A DNA stretch of 64,000 nucleotides from Streptomyces taklimakanensis (lineage in GTDB: Bacteria > Actinomycetota > Actinomycetes > Streptomycetales > Streptomycetaceae): NCBI RefSeq assembly GCF_009709575.1, contig NZ_WIXO01000001.1, forward strand, positions 4,714,001 to 4,778,000. The letters run 5' to 3'. Under the pieces are notes generated by a model that was not told where the DNA came from, made no database searches, and saw nothing but the letters and a program-made list of their open reading frames with translations. Both the position numbers and the translations under genes were made by a program. Shown here in pieces: positions 24,918-34,922 of this stretch; position 1 is the stretch's first letter; each line of letters starts with the position of its first letter.

Positions 24918-25457
24918 CTACCGCTCCCCGTGCTGCCGGGTGTCCGTGGGCGAGGTCTCCTCCCGGGGTGCGCGGTGCGGCGTGAGCGCACCGCGCGGAC
25001 GGAACAGCCGGACGGGGAACGCCCGCGGACCGGCGAGGCCCCACCCCCGAGGGGCCTCGCCGGAGCGTGCGCGGTACCAGCGGCGCAGCCGGCGCCGCTC
25101 GGACCGGGACAGGGCGGGGTCGTGCTCCAGCAGGTGCGCGACGAAGCGCATGGCGTCCGGCCGGTAGCCGCCCGTCATGGGGCGCCCGCGGGCGTAGGAG
25201 ACGAAAGCGGGTCGGTAGCGGTCGCCCAGGAGGCGTGGCAGCTCGGGCGCGATCCTCGCGACGACCGAGGCCCGCTTGACGGTCAGCGCCCGGGACTGGA
25301 CGCGGAGCCGGTCGCGGTCGAAGCCGGCGGGCACGGGACCGTCGGCCACCAGCGCCGCCAGCAGGTCGGCCTGGGCCCGGGCCAGGCGCCGGCGGGCCGC
25401 TTCGGTGCCGTGTTCGTCGTGGGCGTTCCCGGTGGTGTTCCCGGTGGCGTCAGACAC
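24918..25457 (-). CDS. Partner protein encoded with the DUF692 enzyme
   Basis: A 179-aa basic, helical protein starting at GTG 25457, 8 bases inside the end of the DUF692 gene. It shows ARRRLARAQADLLAALVADG, then FDRDRLRVQSRALTVKRASV and LPRLLGDRYRPAFVSYARGR. The start resembles the N terminus of DUF2063/BufC-like partner proteins that accompany DUF692 enzymes (LRVQ...LTVKRASVVARIAPEL). In characterised MNIO systems the partner binds the precursor peptide. The overlap argues for coupled synthesis and a complex with the enzyme. The precise family is uncertain. Confidence 0.7.
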   Translation of the reverse strand: MSDATGNTTGNAHDEHGTEAARRRLARAQADLLAALVADGPVPAGFDRDRLRVQSRALTVKRASVVARIAPELPRLLGDRYRPAFVSYARGRPMTGGYRPDAMRFVAHLLEHDPALSRSERRRLRRWYRARSGEAPRGWGLAGPRAFPVRLFRPRGALTPHRAPREETSPTDTRQHGER

Positions 25458-26301
25458 GGGCCCCTCCCCTCCCGGTGGCGGACGCCTCGTACACGTCGCG
25501 GATCGCGGACAGCTCGGCCGCCAGCTCCCCGGCGGGCGGGAAGTCGTCGTCGCGCTCCAGCAGCACACCGGGCGGCGAGGTGCGCGCGCACAGCTCGGCC
25601 AACAGCTCCAGCACCGCGTCCGGCACCGGGTGGGCGTGGCTGTCGTGCCACACCCCGTCCCGCTCCACGCCGCCCGCCACGTGGACGTACGCCAGGGCGT
25701 CCGGCGGCAGCTCGTCCAGGACGGCCAGCGGGTCCTCGCCGCGGTTGACGTGATTGGTGTGGAGGTTGGCGACGTCGATCAGCAGCCCCACGCCGGTGCG
25801 GTCCACCAGTTCGGTGAGGAACCGCCCTTCCGACAGCTCGTCGTCGGGCCAGCCGAACAGGGCGGCGACGTTCTCCAGGGCGAGCGGCACCGGCAGCGCG
25901 TCCTGCGCGATCATCACGTTCTCGCACAGCACCTCCAGCGCGTCGCGGGAACGCGGCACCGGCAGCAGGTGCCCGGCCTCCATTCGGGGGGCGCCGGTCG
26001 GCGGCCCTCCGGCCCGCACGAAGGCGATGTGCTCGGTGACCAGCGGCGCGCCCAGAACCTCGGCCCGGCGTGCCAGGGCCGCCAGCCGGTCGGGGTCGGG
26101 CCGCCGCGCGCCCCCCAGCCCGAGCCCCACCCCGTGCGGCACCACCGTGACACCGCGGTCCATCAGTCGCTCCAGTGCCGGGGGAAGGTGGTCGGGACAG
26201 ACGTTCTCCGCCACCACCTCGACCCACTCGACGTCCGGCAGCGCCTCGATCCCCCCGGCGATCTCCGGACGCCAGCCGATGCCCGTGCCCAGTCGCGCCA
26301 T
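25450..26301 (-). CDS. DUF692 / MNIO-family iron enzyme
   Basis: A 283-aa TIM-barrel enzyme of the DUF692 family (multinuclear non-haem iron oxidases such as MbnB and TglH), which modify peptide residues, often Cys. Candidate iron ligands appear in the expected order: PHGVGLGLGG, TEHIAF, LALENVA, DVANLHTNHVN, YVHVAGG and DSHAHPV. I chose ATG 26301 (MARLGTGIGWRPEIAGGIEA) because it starts the conserved barrel; an upstream in-frame ATG at 26346 adds unrelated residues. The partner gene overlaps its 3' end. No precursor-peptide gene is obvious nearby. In other Streptomyces I recall a TIGR04222 Cys-rich membrane protein next to this pair; none is present here. Confidence 0.88.
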   Translation of the reverse strand: MARLGTGIGWRPEIAGGIEALPDVEWVEVVAENVCPDHLPPALERLMDRGVTVVPHGVGLGLGGARRPDPDRLAALARRAEVLGAPLVTEHIAFVRAGGPPTGAPRMEAGHLLPVPRSRDALEVLCENVMIAQDALPVPLALENVAALFGWPDDELSEGRFLTELVDRTGVGLLIDVANLHTNHVNRGEDPLAVLDELPPDALAYVHVAGGVERDGVWHDSHAHPVPDAVLELLAELCARTSPPGVLLERDDDFPPAGELAAELSAIRDVYEASATGRGGARV

Positions 26302-26498
26302 GTCCGTCCCCCCGATCGACGGCTCCTCCCCGTGTGTTCTTCCCATCTCCGGGCAGAGGGATGATCAACCGCCCGGGAGGCGGGTTCAGAGGTTCTTCTG
26401 AGCTTCGCCTTCCTCCGGGCGCAGCAACACCCCGCGACCCCCGCCTCGCGCGGGCGGGAGAATCGGACAGAGCCGCACGAGCCCTCAGGGAGACGTCG

Positions 26499-28109
<1,611 letters not shown>

Positions 28110-28129
28110 GGAACGGGGGCGGGGAGCCG

Positions 28130-28915
28130 TCAGGGGCGCAGCGCCGGGTGGTCGGCCACGACGGTGGCCGACCCCGGGGCGATCTCGGTGAAGCCGGCGT
28201 CGCGCACCACCGGCAGCCCCGCCGACGTCAGACGCTCCCACGCCCCGGGCGGCGCGGTGCGGACCGCCAGCGGGAAACCGGCCGCCCGCCAGGCGGCGCG
28301 GGCCTCGCCGTCCAGCTCCCACCAGGCGAGCTGGGCGCCGTGCCCCGCCTGGGCCATCGCCTTGCCCGCGGACATCTCCAGCTCCGGGTTGAGCCACAGC
28401 ACGGGGAGCCGCGGGCCGGGCTCGGCGGGCGGCACGGGATCGTCCAGCTCGGTGCCGGAGACCTGGAGGCGGGCCAACTCCCTCGGCCAGCCGTCCAGCG
28501 GCACGGGCGGGAAGACCCGCACCTCGGCGGGGGACGCGCCGTCCGCGACGCCCTCGTCCCCGGCGCCCGCCTCCCCGGTGGTTCCGTTCCCGGTCACGGT
28601 GATGCCCGGCAGGGCGCAGGCCCGGCGCCACTCGGCGCCCCGCGCCCGGCGCACCACCTTGCGGATGCGTCCGTCCTGCCAGTCGTCGACCGCCCGGCGC
28701 CACGCGCCGTCCTCCCGTACCGCCCGTTCGTCCGAGAGCAGGGCGAGGACGGCGCGCGCCGCCGTCTCCAGGGCGTCGGTGCGCGCCGGCGGGCCCGGGG
28801 GAGTGGTGCGCTCGATCCGGACGACGAGCGGCAGGACGAACTGCGGGGCGGTGTCGCGATCGGCCGCGGTGGCGGTGAACGCGCTGGTGGGAGCGGTGTG
28901 GTCGGAACTGGTCAC
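28130..28915 (-). CDS. Peptidyl-tRNA hydrolase (PTH2 type)
   Basis: A 261-aa protein starting at GTG 28915. The C-terminal 120 residues match the PTH2 fold: LPVLWLNPELEMSAGKAMAQ then AGHGAQLAWW (Lys, His and Gln-rich active region), and PLAVRTAPPGAWERLTSAGL. The first 140 residues are an actinobacterial extension (APQFVLPLVVRIERTTPPGP). The expected activity is release of tRNA from stalled peptidyl-tRNA. It stands alone, convergent with the BCCT gene 20 bases away. Classical bacterial Pth is a different family, so this would be a second, PTH2-like hydrolase; activity is inferred. Confidence 0.8.
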   Translation of the reverse strand: MTSSDHTAPTSAFTATAADRDTAPQFVLPLVVRIERTTPPGPPARTDALETAARAVLALLSDERAVREDGAWRRAVDDWQDGRIRKVVRRARGAEWRRACALPGITVTGNGTTGEAGAGDEGVADGASPAEVRVFPPVPLDGWPRELARLQVSGTELDDPVPPAEPGPRLPVLWLNPELEMSAGKAMAQAGHGAQLAWWELDGEARAAWRAAGFPLAVRTAPPGAWERLTSAGLPVVRDAGFTEIAPGSATVVADHPALRP

Positions 28916-29058
28916 GGGCCCAGTCTGCCGGCCGCCCCGTGTCGGGTGTCCCGCCGCGCCCGTCCCGCGCGGGGTGGTGGGGCGGGCCCCTCCGTCCCGG
29001 TGGGAGGGGGCGGACGGAAGACGTCCGTCGGGACCGGCCGGGCACGGCCGCCGGGGAG

Positions 29059-29064
29059 TAGGCT
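29059..29064 (+). promoter_or_regulatory. -10 element of a probable leaderless promoter
   Basis: TAGGCT ends 7 bases before the ATG at 29072, with no ribosome site between. This is a typical Streptomyces -10 placement for a leaderless mRNA. Confidence 0.5.
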
Positions 29065-29071
29065 CACAGGT

Positions 29072-29281
29072 ATGGAGTTCGTATCCGGCTGGGCAGCACC
29101 CGAACGGGCCCCCGAACGGACCGCCGTCGCCGAACGGCCCGGGGCCGAGGAGAGCGGGGAGCACGCCGCCTGTGTGATGTGCGGCGGGCCGACCGAGTAC
29201 CCGGAGCACGCGCGCGGGGCGACACTGTGCCCGGTGTGCGAGTGGCAGGAGGCCGAGCGCTTCTCCTGTGCCTGCTCGTGA
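29072..29281 (+). CDS. Small zinc-ribbon protein
   Basis: A 69-aa protein with two CxxC knuckles: CVMCGGPTEYP and LCPVCEWQEAERFSCACS, which ends with further Cys at the C terminus. The N-terminal 30 residues are flexible. It has no helix-turn-helix and no signal peptide. Two CxxC pairs suggest one bound zinc; the function is unknown. It is convergent with the NodB-like lipoprotein gene. Confidence 0.75.
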   Translation: MEFVSGWAAPERAPERTAVAERPGAEESGEHAACVMCGGPTEYPEHARGATLCPVCEWQEAERFSCACS

Positions 29282-29318
29282 CGGTTTCCTCGCCGCCCCC
29301 GGTCCTTCCGGCCCCCGG

Positions 29319-30392
29319 TCAGCCGCGTCCCACGGCCGCCGCGATCATCTCCGAGACGCGCACGAAGCGGTAGCCGCGTTCCCGCAGCTTCGGGACGATC
29401 CGGTCGACGACCTTCTCCGTGACCGGGGCCTTCGCGCGGTTCCAGTGCAGGACCACCACCGAGCCCGGCTCGACCTGTGACAGCACCCGGTCGGCGACCT
29501 TCTTCTCGTCGGACGCTCCGGCGTCCGCCGCGACCACGTCGCCCGCCACCGCGGTCACCCCGGCCGGCGCGACCGTCTTCCGGGCCCGGTCGTCGAAGCA
29601 GCCGCCGGGGAAGCGGAAGTAGGGCGTCGGGTTCTCCACTCCCGCCTCGCGGAGGGCTTCCAGACCCTTGCGGACGTCCCCGAGCTGCTTGCCCGGGGCG
29701 AGCACGGGCAGGTCCTCCAGTCCGGCGCAGTCGGGGGTGAAGGGGCGGTACGAGTCGGAGAGGGTGCCGACCTCGAACAGCCGGTCCCGGCCGATGTCGC
29801 TCGCTCGTTCCCGGTGGGCGCGGGCCCACCCGCCGCTCATGAAGACGGTGGCGGGGACCTTCTCGCGGCGCAGGGTGTTCAGCAGCCCCGGGTTGTCGTG
29901 GCGCTCGCCCTTCTCCTTCGGCTTCTTCTCCGACTCCTCCCGGGCGGTCGCCTTCTCGGTCTGCTCCCCGCCCTCCTCCGCCGCCTTCTTCGAGCCCTCC
30001 GGGTCCTCGGGCGACAGGGCGGCGTCGAAGGTGAGGGCCACCACCTTGTCGCCCTCGTCGTCGTTCTTCTCCCGCTCCTCCGGCTTCTCCCGCTTCTCGG
30101 CCTCGTCCCGGTCGGCCTCGGAGTCCTCCGGGCGCGGGCCGTGCCGGAAGACGGCGACGCGGCCGCCGTTGGAGGTGGGCAGCACGGCGTACTCGGAGAC
30201 CGCCCCCTCGGCGTCCGGGGCGCCGGAGGCCGAGGGGCCCGGGGAGGCGGAGGCGCTGCCGGTGGGGGAGGCCGCGGCCGGGGACGCGGCCCGGGGGGTG
30301 TCCCCGACCGGGCCGCCGCATCCCGCCACCGCGGCGGTGACCAGGGTGAGGGCGGTCAGGGAAAGGGGGGTACGGCGCACGGAGACGGTCAT
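29319..30392 (-). CDS. NodB-fold polysaccharide-deacetylase-like lipoprotein lacking metal ligands
   Basis: A 357-aa predicted lipoprotein with signal LVTAAVAGC (lipobox Cys near residue 25). The NodB-type core starts near residue 125 (KVVALTFDAALSPED). Active homologues carry a metal-binding Asp after TFDA and two His in an NHSYSH-type motif. Here those positions read TFDAA and FEVGTLSDSYRPF, so all three ligands are absent. Other fold elements persist: KVPATVFMSGGWARAHRERA, TPYFRFPGGCFDD, VVLHWNRAKAPVTEKVVDRI. A highly charged insertion of about 45 residues (EEGGEQTEKATAREESEKKP) lies inside the core. I infer a non-catalytic carbohydrate-binding role or a decaying gene; the reading frame is intact. 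Confidence 0.85.
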   Translation of the reverse strand: MTVSVRRTPLSLTALTLVTAAVAGCGGPVGDTPRAASPAAASPTGSASASPGPSASGAPDAEGAVSEYAVLPTSNGGRVAVFRHGPRPEDSEADRDEAEKREKPEEREKNDDEGDKVVALTFDAALSPEDPEGSKKAAEEGGEQTEKATAREESEKKPKEKGERHDNPGLLNTLRREKVPATVFMSGGWARAHRERASDIGRDRLFEVGTLSDSYRPFTPDCAGLEDLPVLAPGKQLGDVRKGLEALREAGVENPTPYFRFPGGCFDDRARKTVAPAGVTAVAGDVVAADAGASDEKKVADRVLSQVEPGSVVVLHWNRAKAPVTEKVVDRIVPKLRERGYRFVRVSEMIAAAVGRG

Positions 30393-30447
30393 GATCGGAA
30401 CGTAACGACGTTCCGGTGCGGCCGCTCGGCGTGCTGCTCTTGTCGGA

Positions 30448-31866
30448 CTATCGGCCGTCCCCGGTCGGAGTGACGGCCGATCGGTGCCGCCACGGTCCGG
30501 TGACGGCGAACGTGGTCCCCGGGGTGTAGCAGTTGACGTACAGGGTGCGGCCGTCGGGTGCGAAGGTGACGCCCGCGAACTCGCCGTACTCCGGCTCCTC
30601 GACGGTGCCGATGTTGCGGGCGTTGCGCGCCACGGGGTGGACCCCGCCGTCCCGGTCCACCCCGTACACGTGCTGGGCGCCGCCGCCGTCCTCACAGACC
30701 ATCAGGCCGCCGCCGGGGGCCGGACAGATGTTGTCCGGCGACTCGCCCGGCATCTCCACGCCGGTGTCCGGGCCGAAGATCACCACCAGGGTCAGCCTGC
30801 GGCGGCGCGGCTCGTACCGCCACACCTGACCGAAGTGGTCGGCCGCCGAGCCCTCGGAGCCGCGGGCGTAGCTGGAGACGAAGTACACCGCCCCCTCCCC
30901 CCGGTGGCCGCCCCAGTAGCAGCCCTCCAGCTTCTGCGCGTGCGTGACGCCGCGCCGACCGAAGTCCTGGAGGCGGACGGGCGTCTCCCGTGCCGACGGG
31001 TCGGGCACCGGCACCCACTCGACGCGGTCGAAGCGGGTGCCGGGCTCCCGGACGGCCGACAGGTCCGGGACGTCCGGCACCCGCAGGGCCTCCAACCGGC
31101 CGCCCGCGCGCAGGGAGCCGAAGCCGCCGCGGGGCCGGTCGGGCAGGAAGCGGTAGAAGAGGCCGAAGGGGTGGTCGAAGGCGTCCTCGGTCTCGTAGAC
31201 GATCCCGGTGCGCGGATCGACGGCGACGGCCTCGTGCTGGAAGCGGCCCAGCGCGGTGAGCGGCTCGGGGACGGTGCGCCGGCCGGGGCGGACGTCGACC
31301 TCGAAGACGAAGCCGTGGTCCCTGGTGTAGCCGGCCGTGCCGGCCTTGTCCTCGGTCTCCTCGCAGGTCAGCCAGGTCCCCCAGGGGGTGGGGCCGCCGG
31401 CGCAGTTCACGGCGGTGCCCGCGATGCCGACCCGCTCGTCCACCACCTCGCCGTCCCGGTCGAGCGTCAGCACGGTGCAGCCGCCCCGCCCCTCCGGGTC
31501 GTACGTCAGGCCCTCGACGGCCGGGACGCGGTACGTGCCGCCGTCCGGTCTGTTCTCGTGGTTGCGGACCAGCCGCACGGGTCCGGCGCCCGGGCCGGCC
31601 AGGGCGACCATGCCGTCGTGGTTGCTGGGCACCGGGCCCTCGCCGGAGCGCATCGGATCGCCCTCGCGCGACAGCACCCGGTAGCGGAAACCTTTCGGCA
31701 GGTCGAGGAGACCGTCCGGGTCGGGGACGAGGGGGCCGTAGCCGCCCCGACCGGCGGCGTGGGCGGGACCGGTGCCGGCGAACAGTTCGGAGACGGCTCC
31801 CGCGAAGACGATGCCCACTCCCACGGCACCGGCGCTTCCCAGGACCTGGCGTCGCGTTGCGGACAT
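30448..31866 (-). CDS. PhoX-type alkaline phosphatase (DUF839), Tat-exported
   Basis: A 472-aa secreted protein. The N terminus has a twin-arginine signal (TRRQVLGSAGAVGVGIVFAG, cleavage likely after AHA). The mature part matches DUF839/PhoX: PSNHDGMVALAG, VRNHENRPDG, GGPTPWGTWLTCEET, FQHEAVAVDPRTGIVYETED, YWGGHRGEGAVYFVSSY and SPDNICPAPGGGLMVCED. PhoX enzymes are Ca/Fe-dependent phosphomonoesterases used under phosphate limitation; activity here is inferred from the family. I see no recognisable PHO box in the 160-base upstream gap. It is followed on the same strand by the NodB-like gene after 55 bases. Confidence 0.9.
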   Translation of the reverse strand: MSATRRQVLGSAGAVGVGIVFAGAVSELFAGTGPAHAAGRGGYGPLVPDPDGLLDLPKGFRYRVLSREGDPMRSGEGPVPSNHDGMVALAGPGAGPVRLVRNHENRPDGGTYRVPAVEGLTYDPEGRGGCTVLTLDRDGEVVDERVGIAGTAVNCAGGPTPWGTWLTCEETEDKAGTAGYTRDHGFVFEVDVRPGRRTVPEPLTALGRFQHEAVAVDPRTGIVYETEDAFDHPFGLFYRFLPDRPRGGFGSLRAGGRLEALRVPDVPDLSAVREPGTRFDRVEWVPVPDPSARETPVRLQDFGRRGVTHAQKLEGCYWGGHRGEGAVYFVSSYARGSEGSAADHFGQVWRYEPRRRRLTLVVIFGPDTGVEMPGESPDNICPAPGGGLMVCEDGGGAQHVYGVDRDGGVHPVARNARNIGTVEEPEYGEFAGVTFAPDGRTLYVNCYTPGTTFAVTGPWRHRSAVTPTGDGR

Positions 31867-32026
31867 GAGCGACTCCCTGCCGGCGGACGGGACGATGTCC
31901 CGGATGGTGTACCACGGCGTCCGCCGCGCGGGAACCGGACGCGGCCCGGCACACCGGCCCGCGCAACCCGCCCGGCGTACGGACGGGGCGGCGCCCGGCG
32001 GCGGAGGCGGTGTCGCCGGCCGGCCG

Positions 32027-33142
32027 TCAGGTGTCCACGGACCGCCGGGCGTCGCGCGCGAGCGCGGTGAGCCGGGATATCGCCCGGAAGTACTTCTTGC
32101 GGTAGCCGCCCTTGAGCATGTCCTCGCCGAAGAGGGCGTCGAACGGCACCCCGGAGGCGAGCACCGGCACCTCGCGGTCGTAGAGCCGGTCGGCGAGGAC
32201 CACCAGGCGCAGCGCGGTGGATTGATCCGGCACCGGCTGGACATCCGTGAGGCAGACCGCCTCCACACCGTCGCACAGCGCACCGTAGCGGCTGGGGTGG
32301 ACACGGGAGAGGTGGTCCAGGAGGGAGGGGAAGTGGTCGAGGGACGCCCCGGGGGTGGTGTGCGCGAAGCGCGTGACGGTCTCGGCGTCGCTGGGCGGCG
32401 GCGCGTCGGGGAGACCGCGGTGGCGGTAGTCCTCACCGTCGATGCGCAGCGCGCGGAAGTGCGCCGCCAGGCCCTGGATCTCGCGCAGGAAGTCGGCGGC
32501 GGCGAAACGGCCTTCGCCGAGCTTGCCGGGCAGGGTGTTGGAGGTGGCCGCCAGCGCCACGCCCTCCTCCACCAACCGGCCCAACAGGGTGGAGACCAGC
32601 ACGGTGTCGCCCGGGTCGTCCAGCTCGAACTCGTCGATGCACAGCAGCCGGTGCCCGCTGAGCGTGGCCACCGTCTGCTGGAAGCCGAGGGCGCCCACCA
32701 GGTTGGTCAGCTCCACGAAGGTGCCGAACGCCTTGCGCTCGGGCGGCGCCTCGGTGGCGTGCCACAGGGAGGCGAGCAGGTGGGTCTTGCCGACGCCGTA
32801 ACCGCCGTCGAGGTACACCCCGCGCGGGCCTGCGGAGGCCGCCGGCCCGTCGGCGCTCCGGCCACCGCGGCGGAACCAGCGTCGGATGCCGCCGGCGCCG
32901 GCGCCGTTCGTCGGCCCGCCGCCGAGTCCGGCCGCGAACTCCTCCAGCACCCTCACCGCCTCGGCCTGGCTGGGCCGGTCCGGGTCGGGGATGTAGTTGT
33001 CGAAGCGGACCGAGTCGAAACGGGGCGGCGGCACCATCTCGGCCACCAGCCGGTCGGCGGGGACGTGCGGCTCGCGGGCGCACAGCGACAGCGGCCGGCT
33101 CCCGTCGGTCATCGGGCGTTTCGCGGAGGTGGAGGAGGACAC
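32027..33142 (-). CDS. zapE: ZapE/AFG1-family ATPase
   Basis: A 371-aa AAA-type ATPase of the ZapE (AFG1/LACE1) family, linked in Escherichia coli to Z-ring dynamics. Walker A is GGYGVGKTHLL near residue 115 and Walker B is LLCIDEFELDDPGDT near 170; ATSNTLPGKLGEGRFAAADF and SRYGALCDGVEAVCLTDVQP follow. GTG at 33142 gives the longer start; ATG at 33112 (MTDGSRPLSL) is an alternative, and neither has a good ribosome site. It is divergent from the RibD-like gene. An internal Gly/Pro-rich insertion around residue 85-100 is common in this genus. Confidence 0.9.
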   Translation of the reverse strand: MSSSTSAKRPMTDGSRPLSLCAREPHVPADRLVAEMVPPPRFDSVRFDNYIPDPDRPSQAEAVRVLEEFAAGLGGGPTNGAGAGGIRRWFRRGGRSADGPAASAGPRGVYLDGGYGVGKTHLLASLWHATEAPPERKAFGTFVELTNLVGALGFQQTVATLSGHRLLCIDEFELDDPGDTVLVSTLLGRLVEEGVALAATSNTLPGKLGEGRFAAADFLREIQGLAAHFRALRIDGEDYRHRGLPDAPPPSDAETVTRFAHTTPGASLDHFPSLLDHLSRVHPSRYGALCDGVEAVCLTDVQPVPDQSTALRLVVLADRLYDREVPVLASGVPFDALFGEDMLKGGYRKKYFRAISRLTALARDARRSVDT

Positions 33143-33195
33143 CCTTCTCACTCTACGGGGCGTGGCGGGGTGAAAAACGCGCCGGTGGGCCGTGC

Positions 33196-33201
33196 CACAC
33201 T
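33196..33201 (+). promoter_or_regulatory. -10 element before the RibD-like gene
   Basis: CACACT ends 7 bases before ATG 33209 and there is no ribosome site, which suggests leaderless transcription. Confidence 0.35.
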
Positions 33202-33208
33202 GCGCCGT

Positions 33209-34078
33209 ATGCGACGTCTGTTCCCCCAGCCGACACCCCCCGAAGTCGCCGCCCCCTCCGTCTCCCCGGCCGGGCCGGGGGAGGGAGCCGCGCCGAGCGT
33301 CCGCCCCGGACCGTCCGGCCCCCCGTGGCCGCTGGAGGAACTCGCCGACGCCTACGCCTACCCCGCGAGCGCGGCCCCGGACGCGCCCGGCGGGCCGACG
33401 CCCTGGCTGCGCGGCAACATGGTCTCCTCGCTCGACGGCGCCGCCCACCACGGGGGTCGTTCCCAGCCGCTCTCCTCGGACGCCGACATGCGGGTCTTCG
33501 GGGTGCTGCGGGCCTTGGCGGACGCCGTGGTCGTCGGTGCCGAAACGGTACGTCAGGAGGGTTACCGGCCCGCCCGCGCCCGGGCGGCGTTCGCCGCCCG
33601 GCGCCGAGCCGCCGGACAGGGCCCGGCACCGGCCATCGCGGTCGTCAGCGCCGGGCTGGACCTGGACTTCTCCCTGCCGCTGTTCACCGAACCGTTGGTG
33701 CCCACCCTGGTCCTCACCGGCGCCGCGGCCCCGGCCGACCGCCAGGCGGCGGCGCGCGCGGCGGGCGCGGTGGTGGTGCACGCGGGCGAGGGCACGGGAG
33801 TGGACCCGGCCCGGGTGCCGGGACTGCTGGCCGAGCACGGTCACACCCGACTGCTCACCGAGGGCGGGCCCAGGCTGCTGGGCCAGTTCGCGGCGGCGGG
33901 CGTGCTGGACGAACTGTGCCTGACGCTCTCCCCCCGGATCACCGTCGGAAACGCGTCACGGATCACCGACGGCCCCGGCCTGGCGGCGCCCGCGGAGTAC
34001 GCGCTGGTGTCGTTGGTCGAGGAGGACGGCTTCCTCTTCACGCGCTACCGACGCGCCGGCGCGGTGCCACCGGGGTGA
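33209..34078 (+). CDS. Pyrimidine reductase / RibD C-terminal-domain protein
   Basis: A 289-aa protein of the RibD reductase domain (DHFR-like fold). A flexible Pro-rich N terminus of about 55 residues is followed by NMVSSLDGAAHHGGRSQPLS, LADAVVVGAETVRQEGY, LLTEGGPRLLGQFAAAGVLD and LSPRITVGNASR. The family reduces riboflavin intermediates or related pyrimidines with NADPH, but stand-alone actinobacterial copies are not necessarily in riboflavin synthesis, and no rib genes are nearby. It is divergent from zapE. Confidence 0.85.
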   Translation: MRRLFPQPTPPEVAAPSVSPAGPGEGAAPSVRPGPSGPPWPLEELADAYAYPASAAPDAPGGPTPWLRGNMVSSLDGAAHHGGRSQPLSSDADMRVFGVLRALADAVVVGAETVRQEGYRPARARAAFAARRRAAGQGPAPAIAVVSAGLDLDFSLPLFTEPLVPTLVLTGAAAPADRQAAARAAGAVVVHAGEGTGVDPARVPGLLAEHGHTRLLTEGGPRLLGQFAAAGVLDELCLTLSPRITVGNASRITDGPGLAAPAEYALVSLVEEDGFLFTRYRRAGAVPPG

Positions 34079-34147
34079 CCGAAACCGTTTGCCCGCGCCA
34101 AGAAGGTGTGACGTGCACAGAATGAGATACGCAGAGTGAAATGTGCA

Positions 34148-34165
34148 GCCCCGCGCGTGCGGGGC
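34148..34165 (+). terminator. Short hairpin after the RibD-like gene
   Basis: GCCCCGC and GCGGGGC arms (34148-34154, 34159-34165) with a GCGT loop lie 70 bases after the stop at 34078 and before the next gene's ribosome site. Termination is plausible, and so is a role in the next gene's 5' UTR. Confidence 0.35.
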
Positions 34166-34218
34166 GGGATGGTTTTCCACATGGGTCAGCGGACCCGCCG
34201 GGAGGAAGGGCACCTGTC

Positions 34219-34692
34219 GTGTTCACGTCCGTATTGATGATCGAGAAGCCGCTGGTGCCCACCGACGTGGAGCTCGTCACCACCCTCCACGGAGAGGAAC
34301 CCGTCTCGTTCGTGGTGCTGATGCAGCCCCGGGGCGACCAGGACCGGTTGCTGCGCGCCCTGGACGACGTGGCCCTCGGCGAACTCGACGACGCGGTGCG
34401 CGAGGCCGCCGGAGAGGGGGAGGACGACGACGGCCCGGTCTCCCCGGCCGAACGCGCCCTGGAACACTCGCTGGTGGCGCTGCGCGCGGCGGGGGCGGAG
34501 GCCGTCGGCCAGATCGTCCAGGACCATCCGCTCGACCTGCTCACCTCCGTCGTCCGGGAGACCGACGCCGACGAGGTGATCGTGCTGACGGCGCCCCACC
34601 TGGTCGAGGAGTTCTTCCACCGCGACTGGGCCTCCCGGGCCCGCCACAAGGTCGGCGTCCCGGTCCTCAAGCTCTTCGCGCACGGGGAGTGA
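34219..34692 (+). CDS. USP-like alpha/beta protein of unknown function (often mislabelled indole-3-glycerol phosphate synthase)
   Basis: A 157-aa protein starting at GTG 34219 behind GGGAGGAAGGG. It shows a strand-helix layout with MIEKPLVPTDVELVTTLHGE, EPVSFVVLMQPRGDQDRLLR, AVGQIVQDHPLDLLTSVVRE and ADEVIVLTAPHLVEEFFHRD, then KVGVPVLKLFAH. The end resembles universal-stress-protein folds in which a strand precedes ...DW...R.....VPVL. It has no catalytic residues for indole-3-glycerol phosphate synthase, a label I recall for homologues. It lies upstream of murC with 230 bases between, a gap without a clear gene. Confidence 0.75.
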   Translation: MFTSVLMIEKPLVPTDVELVTTLHGEEPVSFVVLMQPRGDQDRLLRALDDVALGELDDAVREAAGEGEDDDGPVSPAERALEHSLVALRAAGAEAVGQIVQDHPLDLLTSVVRETDADEVIVLTAPHLVEEFFHRDWASRARHKVGVPVLKLFAHGE

Positions 34693-34922
34693 GCGAGCGG
34701 TGAGCGAGCGGCGGTGCGGACGCCTGCCGCGGCCACCCGGCCCGCTCGCATAGGCTGGGGCCGCGCGCCCGACGGGCCCCGCACCGCCCCCGCACCCCGT
34801 GCCGCGGCGGACGGGGACGGCCCGGCCGTCCGCCGCGGGCACGCGCCCCGAAGGACCAGCACACCGACACGCACGAAGCCCCCGGGCCCCAGGGCCCGAG
34901 GGCACGTCCGAAAGGAAACCGC

